A stretch of DNA of 64,000 nucleotides from Capitella teleta (GCA_000328365.1 KB298218.1:51872-115871); one strand, 5' to 3'; numbered from the stretch's first letter, positions 33,591-45,246 are shown. Made by a program: numbers and translations. Notes: generated by a model from the letters alone, not told the origin.

Positions 33591-35585
33591 CATTGAGTTG
33601 ACACCTATTCAGTGCTAGAGCGTTTGAGTTCAAAGGTAAGGGTTTCGATTCCCATGTGTGACTATACATACCTTCTTTCAGGTGGGGAATTCAAACGGGG
33701 CTTCATTAGCAATTGAATAAATATACCATAGTGAATCACGGACAGTTCTTTTGAGCACACACGCACGATTTTGTCGATATATAATTATATATATATTTTT
33801 TTTTTTTTTTTTTTTTTCATAGAGATCAAGTTGAAAAGTGGTTTTTGCATTGGGTTTTTCTTTTTTGTTTTTTTACCTTTTTTTCCGCTGATCAAGAAAA
33901 TGTGAGGAATTCGATCATGGGAACAACAACGTACTGGAAACTTAGCAATGCGTCCAATTGACAGTTCTAAAATAGAAAGCTCTTCAGCCTCGAGCAGTAG
34001 GTTGCTGTGCGTGTGCAACAGCAGGCTCGTGTTTTTGGATGGAAATTATGTTACGGCGCTCGTTTCTCAATGGCTGCACTTGAGTTTGTATTGCTCGAAA
34101 AGTCAGCATGAGCTAACCACTAACTCAAGCCATAATTACTTTTTCCAAATCAGCCCTGGAACCACTCAACCCAGACAGGAGTCTCTTCTTCTTGAAAGGC
34201 AAATGTGCAGGGGACATGGCGAGTAAATCCAAGCCTGTGACCTGATGAACTGCCCCAAATATACGAGCTAATCTGGGACCTAGAGTGCAACGCTAGACGC
34301 ACAGAGATCGAGACGACAGCAGACCAGAAGGTTTATTTCGTCCCTCTGTGCCCGCCATCCAGCGTGCAGTCAACGCTGGATTGCACCGCGGCTTTGAAGT
34401 TGTACACGATACGTCTGTTCCCGTGTTTATTACAGAAGCAAATAACTTTCACTTCCTTGAAATGACCAAATTTGACAACTCTAGGGGTAGGGGTAGAAAA
34501 ATCACACCCAGACTCAATAATATTATTTTCTGCCCATTTCAATTACATTTACGGTTAATATGTTAGATCAGTTCTTGACCAAGTCTCAGGGCAATGAACC
34601 CACACAAAAAAAATATAAATATAAATAAAATTAATAAAATACGGCATCAAACAGCAGCAAATTCCAAAATGACCCTTTAAAACGGCACCTTTTCGTATTA
34701 AAGCGCGTATCAACACCCGTTGCCATGGACGCAAGCTCTAATAAATGTGAGGCATATTCGGTCGTATAATCTTAATTCTATCCATTTTATGTAAAGTTTT
34801 GTGGCTCATGTACTGTGATAGCTATGGGTCCAGCATGTCTGCTAAACACAAAGGAGCCAAATATAAAATATCTTCCCACTCAGGGGTTGTAGAGGATTTT
34901 CATTGGAGTATGCTGGACACCGAGGACTATCAGATGTGAAATTTTCGTTCTGTCATTAGGCGAAGCTCCCAAAACCGTGTCTTTCTTCTGCTACAAAAAG
35001 AAACTTAATGATGAAATGCACGCACTGTATTTAAATTCTATGAACCTTCATGACGAACTCCTTAATTGGAGTACCGGTGTCTGGGCGTGGGAGCTTAAAC
35101 CTACACACGCCCCAAAAAGGACTGGCGCTGGCCATACGATGTCCAATAACTTCAAATCGAACCATTTACTCTGACGCCCTTGAGAAAACATGTCTCACTC
35201 AAATGACTCCTCGGTCGCCTCATTGTAGTCCTTAAGGTTCCAGGATTCGCCAAGTGGATCAATGGTATCAACATGTTTTTAGCAGTTACCACCATTTAAT
35301 CTGTCAATTTCACCACACAGTGCCTCATGAAAACTCAGCTGTCGCAAAGACTAAAATAGCACGCAGCTCAAACGTAAATCAGTGTCGCCGACAAACTCGT
35401 CCATTGCCGGCTGTCATGACTGGCCTGGATTCAGGCCACCGTCTTGTGCTACCCTGGCTCTCCAATAGCTCAACCCTCTCGCGGGAACTGGGGATATCGA
35501 GTTGCGCTTTAGAGCACGACTTCTATTTACTCCTCTGACGCAGACCATCTTCTGAAAGTCAATAGAATTATATAGAGACTGAAAC
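33591..35585. other. Intergenic stretch, no gene seen
   Basis: It contains a poly-T tract at 33796-33818, A/T-rich runs near 34605-34635 and a weak tRNA-like box B near 33640. No coding exon is supported. Confidence 0.4.
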
Positions 35586-35763
35586 ACTAATGGCCGAATT
35601 CTCGTTTGAGAAGGGTAGATGTGGGTTATGTATGGGTCACCTGAAGGCATTGCGTGTCAGCATCAAAGCCTTGCCATTTCATTGTCAAGCTGTGACGCTG
35701 ACACACAACGCTTTTTTAACCCACATGTAGCTACCCTTCTCTAACGAGAATTCGGCCATTAGT
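35586..35763. mobile_element. 178-bp fold-back (nearly fully palindromic) MITE
   Basis: The left half starting ACTAATGGCCGAATTCTCGT matches the reverse complement of the right half almost to the centre, with a short spacer (ATTTCATTGTC). The same terminal motif (CGAATTCTCGTTTGAGAAG) flanks a larger element at 37020-37685. The RNA would form a long hairpin. Confidence 0.8.
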
Positions 35764-37019
35764 AATGCTGTAAACATGTCTGGAATGCAACACTTTTTTA
35801 TTGGGGAGGGGTCAAGCATGCTGCTGCATGGCTCCACTATAGCCCTTGAATGATCTTCATGCACATCCATAGAGAACATGATAAAATTATCCGACCTTCA
35901 TGAATAGTGAAACCCATTCCCCGATCGGGAATTCAGGCCAGCACAGATCCCATGTATCTATTAATTATACGCTGATTTTTCTCCGAATGTTGCATAATGT
36001 CGTTGAACTTTGGTTGATTTCGTGTCTTCGTACTGAGAAGGGCTGGGAATATTGTGAGAAAATGGTTCGTTTTTGTTTATTGCATAAAACTCTATGAGAC
36101 ATTTGCATGTTAATTAAGCATAAATAGGCGCCTTATAGAATCACTCTGTCAATCACCTAATCAATCACCCTATCTGTGACCGAAATACTATTTCGGTCAG
36201 TACTGGTACTACATAAAACAATGACCCACTGTTTGTAATTGAAAACAAAGCAGAGTTCTGAATTCCAGGAATCCATTCCATGCCTCAAATGTTCTGGTTG
36301 TATGACTTGTGTCAAGTACATCAAGATATTTGATAATATGGCAGAGACTGAAAGTGTATCTTTCGATTTACATCTTTGTTCGTTTCATCTCCAGCATTGC
36401 ATTTATTTTCATATCTATTTATTTTCAGTCTGTCAGGTGTAACATATGCCCTAGCCAATACGTTCTCTTTTATCACTGATATGTGGTTTCTAATTATCAC
36501 ATCACGAAGCAGTGCGCACAGCATGCATGACACACGACGTGGGAGAGTCAGCTGATCAGCATTGCAATTTTGCGTGCGCTGCTCTTTGGACTTTTGGCTG
36601 GTGAAATTTCATCTCATCGTGTTGTCTCCATTCTGGCATATTTCCAAAATCATGTATTCCATCCGTACATTTCATAGAACTCGTAATTTGCACTTCCTGT
36701 CTGAATCACTTGTAATACGAGCATTGCAAACAGCTCCAGTTCTCAAAATTCGGCTTCCTGCAAGCACTGAATGCACTCAAAGGGTTTTGTATTTGCCAGT
36801 TCGAATTAGGCCCAGGAGTGAAACAAGATCGCAGATTACGACCTACACGGACACTGCATTAATTGCATTTGAGATTTTGCAAGCTCTGGGTGTGTTGTTT
36901 GTACCCTGGATCCAGCATATTGTTCCTTATGGTGGCAAAATTGTTTTGACTATCAAAACGGTGTTACCTGGTGTCTCATATAACGATATAAGGCAATACA
37001 CTATATGCATGGCCGAAAC
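35764..37019. other. Intergenic stretch with a repeat fragment, no supported gene
   Basis: The piece 36188-36245 (TATTTCGGTCAGTACT, then CATAAAACAATGAC) matches 25693-25745. A 172-codon frame from 36562 runs into the next repeat and shows no domain. Confidence 0.4.
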
Positions 37020-37685
37020 TGTTATGTCCGAATTCTCGTTTGAGAAGGGTGTCGGTAGAGGAGATGTGTGGGTTACATGAAAGCATTGGGTATTGGCGTC
37101 AAAGTGTGGCGATGAAATCGCAAGGCTACTTTTGGCAGATAAAGATTAGCAAGCTTTAAAGTGGGCCTCTGATTGTTTTGAACTAATTACAAATGACAGA
37201 AGATGCATCCCAAAAGACAAATACGCCATATATATTAGACAATACGCTTGCTGTGGTCTAATTCCTAGATACATCGAATTTGAGAGGTTTAAAATCTCGC
37301 TTTCATCTCGCGTTCGATTTCAGACTGGGGTGACTTGATAAAAGTAATTTTCCTATTGTTAAAAATGGGAGCCGTCGAGTGAACAGATATCCCAGCAGTT
37401 CTCATAAAACAAATATTGCACTCATCTCGTTTCTGCCTTAGCAGGAAATTCGTATTTTAATTTGTCTTGAATATCAGTTGACCAAAAATGATCTCTTGTC
37501 TCTCACTAAAGCCCATAATAGAATCGATCTAAAAAAATGTTCTGAAATGAACAAAGGTTCTGAAATGAACAAAGGTCTCCTTTAACATGACTCAGAGAGG
37601 GAAAGTAATCTGTTCGTGTTACTCACGGGTTACCCAAACATGTCCTTCACCCACTATTCTTCTCAAACGAGAAATCGCCCAATAA
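37020..37685. mobile_element. TIR element of the fold-back family carrying a nested family 2 MITE
   Basis: The left end (CCGAATTCTCGTTTGAGAAG at about 37028) and right end (reverse complement TTTCTCGTTTGAGAAG at about 37655) form imperfect inverted repeats of roughly 50 bp including GGGTTAC/GGGTAAC. Inside lies the family 2 MITE at 37156-37585. Confidence 0.65.
37156..37585 (-). mobile_element. TIR MITE, family 2, nested inverted copy (430 bp)
   Basis: TTAA at both ends is followed by eroded GAGGACCTC-type termini. The interior matches the copies at 25087 and 61481. It interrupts the fold-back family element, so it is the younger insertion. Confidence 0.7.
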
Positions 37686-37921
37686 AGTTTATTTGTGTTG
37701 TGATTGAAGTCGTTTATCACAGAAATAGTTTCAGTATTAGCTTGCATGGGAAAGAAAGTGCACTATCAAAACCATCGCAGCATCATGGAATAAGACTGTT
37801 TATTGCCTTGCAATATTTGTTCCTGCAATGACAGTCGGATTTTGCCTCGTACAAAAACAAAAACCAATCTCGCTCGTCGCTAAATAATAGCCCAATCAAC
37901 TATATAGTCACTCAATGATCC

Positions 37922-38634
37922 TTAAAGGGATGGGGAACTAAATTTTAAGTGATGTTCTATTGACTCATAGCACCAATTGATAGCATTCCGTGCCAAAAAC
38001 ACCATGCCTGGATGCAAGCGTAAGGAAATAATGCATTCCGAATATCGGGGTTAGCATTGCGCCTATGGGAGAATGGCTTCCATTGCGAAGTATAGGAGGC
38101 AAACGTCAGCTGATGGCTTGGTTTGGCTGATGGCTGATTGGTCCCGTTCCCCTCGGGAAGCTTTCGATTTCAGCCAATCAGAGCAGATCATCTTCGCCAT
38201 AAAAGGACATCTCTGTTGTTTACGAAACGAAAGCGCATGCGTGGTGCACTCTGGCTGACCTTTTTACTGTTTCAGGATGAGAAACATGGTAGGTGTCCTA
38301 GAAAATCGCTTGTTAAAATAAGAAAAATAGCGAAAAATATTTTTTTTTCGCGCCTGACTGGTGGCAAAATGATTATTCTATCTATTTCCGAAAAGAAAAC
38401 AAAAACAATATCCAGGGGTTTAGTCGCAGGACACGCTGATATGACGAGGCCCATTGTAAAAGATGGGGAACTCTGTGTTTCATCACAGCTCATGACGTCA
38501 CGCCTAGTTAGCAATATATCTCCCGCGAAATCATTAGCGATGATATTTCTTGTGTGGGCCAGGCATAGGAATCATTTTTGGTGCATCAAATAACGACTCA
38601 AAGTCCATTTTTAACCAGTTCTCCCTCCCTTTAA
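37922..38634 (+). mobile_element. TTAA-flanked MITE, family 1 (713 bp)
   Basis: Termini TTAAAGGGATGGGGAACT and, reversed, TTAAAGGGAGGGAGAACTGG, with TTAA at each edge. The interior is almost collinear with 11036-11743. Non-coding. Confidence 0.8.
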
Positions 38635-39445
38635 TTATTTACAACTGGGCAATTATGTTCCCTGAACACTCAAGCTTCCTTTCAACCATTCCATCCAACC
38701 CACAATTATTGACTGTGATATTACAAAGCTGAGCCTGAGTGCACAATATATAATCTTCGCTGCAGAATTGCTTTCATCATAAGACTGAACGCATGGCATA
38801 ACTGGCGCCACAGGAGTCATATTTCAGAAGACCAAGTCTTCTGACTACGGCGCCGTCCGCTCATTTCGCCACTTGGCTCCGTCCCTGGGCCACAGTCAGT
38901 GAGAGCCTTTAAAGTGAGTGAGCAGCCGATCTGCGGCCTTGTAGGGCCTACAAATCCGCGTATTTTGAGTGTCATAGGATTGTCATTACAATATCCTCGT
39001 AGCTGAGCCGTAGCGTGCAATAATGATATAAGATCTGCGTCGTAGAACGTAAAACACAACTGTCGCCAAATGAGTCATATCTCAGAAGACGAAGCATATA
39101 TGCTCAGAACGGCGCCACGTGCGCATCTCGTCCCTTCCACGTGAATTGGGCGATTGTAAGTTTGTTCGGCTTCAGGGTATACCGCAGCAATGAATAAATA
39201 ACTCAGTCACTATGAAAATTATCAGCTTTATAGATACTTGGATGATATAATTTTACGAAGTGCCTATTTCGTCAAGTGGTCGAGGATATAAGCAATGATT
39301 TATTTCCTCGAGAGGGTAACATTATGATCATTGTAAGTATCACGCTCTTACCGGCCAGGGGTAAGAGATTATCTCTTTTTCTGGCACCGGCGTCACAGAG
39401 CGCCATCTGGTGGCGAATTGCGTAAACCAAGTTTTGAATCTCAAA
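38635..39445. other. Intergenic stretch with a diverged local repeat
   Basis: The piece 38760-38833 (GCTGCAGAATTGCTTTCATC) has a diverged relative at 40645-40705 and a partial one at 39060-39110 (AACGGCGCCACGTG). No gene is seen. Confidence 0.4.
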
Positions 39446-39580
39446 ATGGCGGAGCTACGGCCATGTCGTTTCGGCGTCGGAGCAACATTTCAAGATTATG
39501 AAGCTTTTGAAGGGGCATTCGAGGGATATGGAAGGGAGAATAAGCCTTCTTTCTATGCATTTTTGGCGGATATACGTTAA
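39446..39580 (+). CDS. ZSWIM3/Mutator-like N-terminal domain fragment (44 aa frame)
   Basis: A short frame from an ATG encodes MAELRPCRFGVG then FQDYEAFEGAFEGYGRENK and PSFYAF. This closely resembles the start of ZSWIM3-type proteins (G-x-x-F-x-x-Y-E-x-F, Y-x-x-E-N-x-x-S-F), a domain derived from Mutator-like/FAR1 transposases. Just downstream, in another frame to about 39748, AKFRYSTAWLFCMH and a basic stretch could be the continuation. It may be a first exon, or a broken domesticated or transposon gene. No SWIM or catalytic region is found nearby. Confidence 0.4.
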   Translation: MAELRPCRFGVGATFQDYEAFEGAFEGYGRENKPSFYAFLADIR

Positions 39581-39748
39581 TTATCAACAAGAATGTCAAG
39601 GACAGTCGTCGTCATTTTGATGCAAAATTCAGATATTCTACCGCCTGGTTGTTTTGCATGCACCCCAGAATACAACCTCTCGACTCGATGGATGCTAGTC
39701 GGCCAGCAATACGGCAAGAGAAGAAAAGCCAGTCAAATTAAGAAATAA

Positions 39749-40796
39749 ATTTTGTTTTTTATCACCAATAAAATTTATATAATTTGAACTTTAATTTTGT
39801 GCTTCACTAATTTAGCTTTGTGTGTACGTATTTATTACTTGAGAAAATCTTATTTTAACTTCAGAGTTTTTGTGCATTTAATTAATTATGATTTTGAATT
39901 CGGGGAATCAATTTTGAATCATAAATCTTCACAATTATTTCCATATTCCTCAATATGGATATATTATACTTCTTTATTTTGCCCTTCATATACCATCTTG
40001 CAACAAGCATTTTGTTTTAGGCAGAATCCATTATTTTTAACTGAATATGTGCGTTACTTTTGGACTCCCTCTCCTTTTATTCATGTAGCTCATTGCGCAA
40101 CATGAATGAGGAATAAGATACGGTGAAAATTTCAAAATTGGCAATATTCAATCTAGCATATCTCATCTTCTCCGTCATATTTTACAGATTGCTTTTCGGT
40201 GTTTTGAAATGTTTTTCGATCTGTTTTCTTCTCAAACACATAAACAATAGAATCTGAATATTCACACTACTATATAAAATGTACAAATGAACTGGCTGAA
40301 TCTCTTCCGCAAGCTCAAAACCAATATGTAAGCTTGAGGTCACACCCAACATAGACGCACTTAGTTCAAAGGTATGCAGATTCCATGCTCTGATAAAGTT
40401 TAATTCAATAATATGCGCGATCGAAACCCTCTACATTTTCTTATTAATATATTTGGGGAAATATGATTAAAAGAACATTATAGAAGCACAAAATTTATCG
40501 GATTTTTTTAGATGTTTTCTGTTTGATGTTATTGTCATCTGATGTTGGTGTTTCCTTATTGGGCTTCTTCTGAGATATGACCTTGGATCTTGGGTGGCGA
40601 TGGGAACTAACGTCTTAACGTGCAACAATGTAACGAACCATAAGCTGCAGAATTGCTTTCACCGTAAGACACAACGGGTGCCAACGGAGTCACACCTCAA
40701 AAGAGGAGACTTTACTTTAATGGCTATCAATCCAGAATACATGCTTATAAATAAAACAAGTAATATGTATACTTGTTCATACATTTATATTTTAAT
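39749..40796. other. AT-rich intergenic stretch, no gene seen
   Basis: Long AT-rich sequence. The 102-codon frame at 39797-40105 lacks any domain signal. Confidence 0.4.
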
Positions 40797-41520
40797 ATTT
40801 TAATTATTATTCTGGTAACTTCTTTGATTCGCCACAACGCACCATTCATGCTCTCTGCTCCACGTGGGGTTGCATGACGACATCGTAAAACGCCACACCA
40901 AATGAATTGATGTCGACAATCATGACTGCGCCATTTCCAGCTAACGGAGTGATGGGAAATGTGTCGACCTTGGTGACCCCGCATCTGCTAATCAGCTGCA
41001 ATTCCAGGAATTCCCTTCGCATTCTTCTTCCTCGTGCTTAATTGTGACATTCAGTGACCCCGACGAAGCACGTGGGAGGGTCAAGGGTCATTGTGCGAGA
41101 GAAAATCTCTGAAGCATGAGACTCCCAAACCAACAAGTCTGTGAATCGTCATTTCTGAGAACTGACAGCGGCCATTCACTTATAAATCCGACTAATTAGC
41201 CTCCCGGGTGATTCTCAATTAAGAATGCGTAATTACTGGTGCTAGTGATCAAGTGCCTGCATACGAGAAATGGTTGCTGTCCCTTTTCAAATTCGACCGT
41301 CACTTAGAGCGAATACGTCAGTGGCAATATCTGCCCAATCAAAAGACAAGTGGCCCATACGCGTGGCTCTAAATGTTTCGCTGAAACAACACCCCCGGGG
41401 CAGCCAATGTCATAAAGCCACCCAAATAGGACGCACACAGCCATGGGGCTTCTTCAAGTGCACACGGGGATGCAATGGCATTGGGGTCTAAACACAACCG
41501 CCATCTCATTCTCTATTGAA
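40797..41520 (-). repeat. Inverted counterpart of the downstream flank of copy 1
   Basis: Blocks 40797-41010 and 41320-41520 match 18870-19070 and 18590-18780 in reverse complement and in the same order relative to the chitin-binding gene. Between them the sequences have diverged or been replaced. Confidence 0.7.
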
Positions 41521-41831
41521 CTGCATGGTTTCGATGAGAAAAAAAAACAATGCCATTTTCAGGCATTTCGTAGAAATGTATTCGTTCCAATATGCAAAAA
41601 ACAAAAAACAAAAACAAAAAACAAAAAAAAACATACTATATGAAACATAGACTATATGAAAATAGATTTTTATACACAATAATCAATAAGAGCGAACCCC
41701 TTAAGTCCAAAATAAATGATACCAATGGCCACATAGCAAAGCAAGCCCAAATGAAGTTAAGTGTTTTAACTAACATTGGTAAATTAATTAAAGTTAATTG
41801 TTAAACATTTTTTAAGCCGAAAAAAAAATAG

Positions 41832-41850
41832 TTTATTCATTGAGTTTATT
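41832..41850 (-). promoter_or_regulatory. Two polyadenylation signals of copy 3
   Basis: A 13-bp duplication (GTTTATTCATTGA) gives two AATAAA signals on the minus strand at 41832-41837 and 41845-41850. Copies 1 and 2 have one. Confidence 0.6.
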
Positions 41851-41894
41851 CATTGAGAATGCTTCACATTTGAAACCCATGCCTTGTATACGTT

Positions 41895-42523
41895 TTAATG
41901 AGCGTATGTCTTGGCGTGGGTGCCATAAGATCCGTATTCGGTGTTTTGGTAGCTGCCGCCATGTGCAGCACCAGCAGAGCCAGCGCTGTGTGCATTGTAT
42001 CCAATGGAAGCATGCTGAAGACAAGCAGACATGAGACATTCAACAGACTGCATATATATCTACCCCATAGCCAGCGTTGGGCACTGGGCCGTAGCCAGCA
42101 TTGTAGCCAGCATTGTAGCCAGCATTGTAACCATCATCGACCAGGTTGACGCTGCAGAAGTCCCTGTTGTAGTAGGATGTGCCGCGGTTGTAGCTGGAGA
42201 AGACAGAGTTCTGGCTTCCAGGAGCGCACGGCTGGATGTAGGCGTTTCCATTCGAGCAGATCACAAACGACGAGACATCGTTGTAGTAGAAGCCATCGTT
42301 GCCGCAATTGCCTGCAAACGACCAAACATGCATCCAAGACAGCTAAAGAGCTGAGTGCATTGTGCTCACCACTGTATTGTCCGTAGTAGACGGCTGCGTC
42401 AGTGTATGGAGCTTGGCCGGCTGCTTGGTAGCTGACTTGCTTGCTCTCGACATGCACCTTCTTGATGGCACTTGCACTGGTCATGGTGCATGCGACAAAC
42501 AGAAGAAGCAGAACCCTCATCAT
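41895..42523 (-). CDS. Chitin-binding GYNAGY-repeat protein, copy 3 (173 aa)
   Basis: Exons (minus) 42370-42523, 42064-42311 and 41895-42014, with introns of 58 and 49 nt in the same positions as copies 1 and 2. The signal peptide reads MMRVLLLLFVACTMTSASA. The four-cysteine CBM14-like module is unchanged in spacing. The repeat region is two residues shorter (three clean GYNAGY-type units without the GS interruption). The C-terminal exon is intact and ends TYAH. This is the inverted member of the family, and it shares upstream sequence with copy 2 to about 42720. Secretion and chitin binding are inferred from family features. Confidence 0.82.
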
Positions 42524-42585
42524 GATGCTGTGTTGCTCAACTGCAGATCAATGCAAACTGATGAAGATGACATGTGATCGTCGCA

Positions 42586-42592
42586 TTTTATA
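42586..42592 (-). promoter_or_regulatory. TATA box of chitin-binding gene copy 3
   Basis: TATAAAA on the minus strand, 69 nt before the start codon, as in the other two copies. Confidence 0.8.
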
Positions 42593-42729
42593 CTCTTCGT
42601 GAAACAATGCAAAGTATAAATCCACTCGCCTACGCAGTTTTATCTATCTTTTGCCTTCCTGTCAGTCTGGAGATTTTTCTGCCACCAAACAAGCGCCTGA
42701 AGGACATCCTCCCATTGTCTGACCGCAAT

Positions 42730-43719
42730 AATTGAGGGACTCGAATTGTGTAATACATAAACCTAAGAATATCATTGCTGTCTATGGAAAAATGTCCTTT
42801 CTTTAACTGCAGTTAGCTTACAGCAGATGGGATGTATACCATGTCGTTGAAAATAGGTTAAAATAGGTAAAATAGGTAATTAAAATAGGTAGGATATTTG
42901 TCATTTGGCTTGCGTCTTCCAGACTTCCACTCTTCGCTGCTATTTCCAAATAATCATAAGTCCTCTTTAAATGTTCCGCTCCTCATTCCCACAATTGTAA
43001 ATGTCCAAAACAAGTGCAATCCAACTTAGTTCTGCAAACGCTGTAGTACTGTAGTTGCACCGACTTAAGACGACGCACACACGTATACTAGTAAACTAGA
43101 TTTCCGACATCGTTTGTTTGAATTCTTTCAGTTTGCTCTGAGAACAATTAATCTCCATTTGTCGTATTTTCCAAAGATGAAAATCAACAAAAGGCAGTTT
43201 CCTTTGAATGTTTTTAATTTGTTCCTTTTGTTGTCCTGCAACATTCAAGCATTAATACTCATGGTATGTCATGTCATATCACAGTGAAGAAGTTTACTTC
43301 AAAGTGGTTGCCTGAATATTGGCTGATCATCTCTTGTGGATACTTAACCTTTTTTTATTTAACCAGCAGGAACCACCGATGAATTCATAACGGCGCTGAT
43401 GGTTGCTGTCCAACTTGTTGAAGTGTGCTGACCGTTGAAACGACGCCGCTGATTGGCTGGAGCTTGAGTCAGCGCCACGTTAATTGGTGAGATCTGACAC
43501 ATTTCAGCCAATCACTGTCATGATCTTAATTAAAACGGTCAAACCGGCGGTTCGGTTAGATTCGAAAGTACAAAGACGAAATGAGACAATTCGGTTATAA
43601 TACTACTTATACCGTATTACAAATCAGATCATGTAGCCTAACTTAGCCACGTGTTATAATACATCATGTATAGCATAATATTTTATTAAATTATTTATAT
43701 TATTGATTCACTTCCTTGC
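42730..43719. other. Intergenic stretch, no gene seen
   Basis: A short AAAATAGGTA tandem lies at about 42847-42893. Nothing else is recognisable. Confidence 0.4.
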
Positions 43720-44500
43720 GTCAATTATTGTGACATAATATTGGGCAACGTTGCCAGTGCTCACTTGAACTGCTTTCGTCTTCTCCAGAAGAGAGCGGTT
43801 CGCATCATTCGCAGTCTATGGCGTGACCAGTTAAACGTCCTGTTTCAACAGGACGTTTAACTGAAAAACAAATCATATTTTATTTGAAAAACAAATTATA
43901 ATAAAAGATAATAAAAAAAAATCATGAGTAATAATTATTATGTTCTTTATTTTAGTATCATAACTTATATCTTTATCTATCGATTGTTTTTTTTTTTTTC
44001 TTTTTTTTCTTTTTTTTTTTTTTTTTTTTTTGAGGGTGAGTGGGGGCTTTGTTGACACGTTAGCCGAAATAGCCTCCACCGTCCTCAATCAGGGGGTAAA
44101 TGACAAACTTTATCTGTGGTTCAGGATCTAACAGATCGCAAGGGCAATGTTTGGCGGACTGGACGTGGATTAACCATCAATTGAATACAATCAGAAATAA
44201 AAAATATAATCCAAAAATTGGTCACAACAACGAAACGAATCGGCAAAACATTCAATGTGAACGAGTAGATTGCGCGCTAATTTCACTACTCGACAAATAG
44301 ACCTTCAAATACCAATATTTCGAAAAGCATCCTGCCAAAATAGCATTTTCTACCATGGACTAAAATTAATCTCTACATTGCCACAGAAAGCCAAAGATAA
44401 ATTACACGGCACGAACAAAACAATAATAAAACATTACAAACAGCATCTACCTGCACTAGCTGTACACCTAAAATGCCTCTTCGTCTGTGTTGCTCCATAT
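43720..44500 (+). mobile_element. LINE remnant: reverse transcriptase C-terminus, interrupted
   Basis: About 43745-43820 translates to ASAHLNCFRLLQKRAVRIIR, the usual LQ-x-R-x-x-R-I-I motif after the RT domain. About 44270-44480 translates to IPIFRKASCQNSIFYHGLK and then ISTLPQKAKD, matching the terminal Y-x-G-x-x-x-W/I-N-x-L-P motif of CR1/L2-like LINEs. The gap between holds a perfect palindrome and a poly-T run, so the element is broken and interrupted. TTTCA repeats at 44665-44719 lie about 165 bp beyond the fragment and could be its tail. Confidence 0.6.
43828..43863. repeat. 36-nt perfect palindrome (17-bp stem, 2-nt loop)
   Basis: CAGTTAAACGTCCTGTT is followed by TC and its exact reverse complement. 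It lies at the point where the LINE homology stops. A run of T follows at 43987-44031. Confidence 0.9.
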
Positions 44501-44664
44501 CATCATTGTTTTACTCTATTTTTTTGGGAGGTGAGTAGCCGCTACTTGGTTATGGACTTTTTAGTCTGGGTTACTCACCCTGAATGTCTTATTATATTCT
44601 TTATTTGTACTGCACAATACTATATATGTTGGGCTTTTTTTTTTCCTGTTTTCATCAAGTCATC

Positions 44665-44719
44665 TCAATTTTATTTTATTTTATTTCATTTCATTTCATT
44701 TCATTTCATTTCATTTCAT
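44665..44719. repeat. TTTTA/TTTCA microsatellite
   Basis: Pentanucleotide units ATTTT grade into ATTTC, about eleven units in total, downstream of the LINE remnant. Confidence 0.85.
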
Positions 44720-44739
44720 TCGACAATCACCAGATAATA

Positions 44740-45246
44740 TCTTCGATCTTCTGAAGCAGTAGTAGCCCGCTTCATTGTACATGTTAATGCATTGAATCAT
44801 TTCGTGTACTTTGCTAGGCGATAGCTTAATCAAATAACAAGCTAGAAGCGATCTAATTTGAAACTTTGAAAAATTGCTGTGAGCTTGATATTTGATTTTT
44901 GACCTGTATAATCCTATGAGAAATGTGTGGATTTTTAATTAATTACCTTTCAACTGGGCACATAAAATCGTTCACGGACCCACAAAAAGAAAAAGCATAG
45001 ATTTTTGTTTAATCAACTTGCAAACAAACAGTAATGATGAACGACAGTCGTTGGAAGTTGTGTCAGACTGTGAAGCACAATGTAGTATTGAAACTAGGAC
45101 TCCATTGGGTATAGAATCATCAATCCACAGATCGACGCTGGTGTTTTTGTTGAATTAAGAGGCAGATGAAGTAGAACAGCATGACGTCATTGCCCCAATT
45201 GTGACGAGCAGCTGTTGTGAGTGATCCGTGGCCAATAAGCGGTCAC
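44740..45246. other. Intergenic stretch, no gene seen
   Basis: AT-rich, without recognised features up to the duplicated segment. Confidence 0.4.

Noticed and set aside
33590-33665. Possible tRNA gene (box B-like GTTTCGATTCC)
   Set aside because: The acceptor and anticodon arms do not fold. At most it is a degraded tRNA-derived repeat.
36562-37080. 172-codon open frame
   Set aside because: No domain or codon signal, and it runs into the terminal repeat of a fold-back family element.
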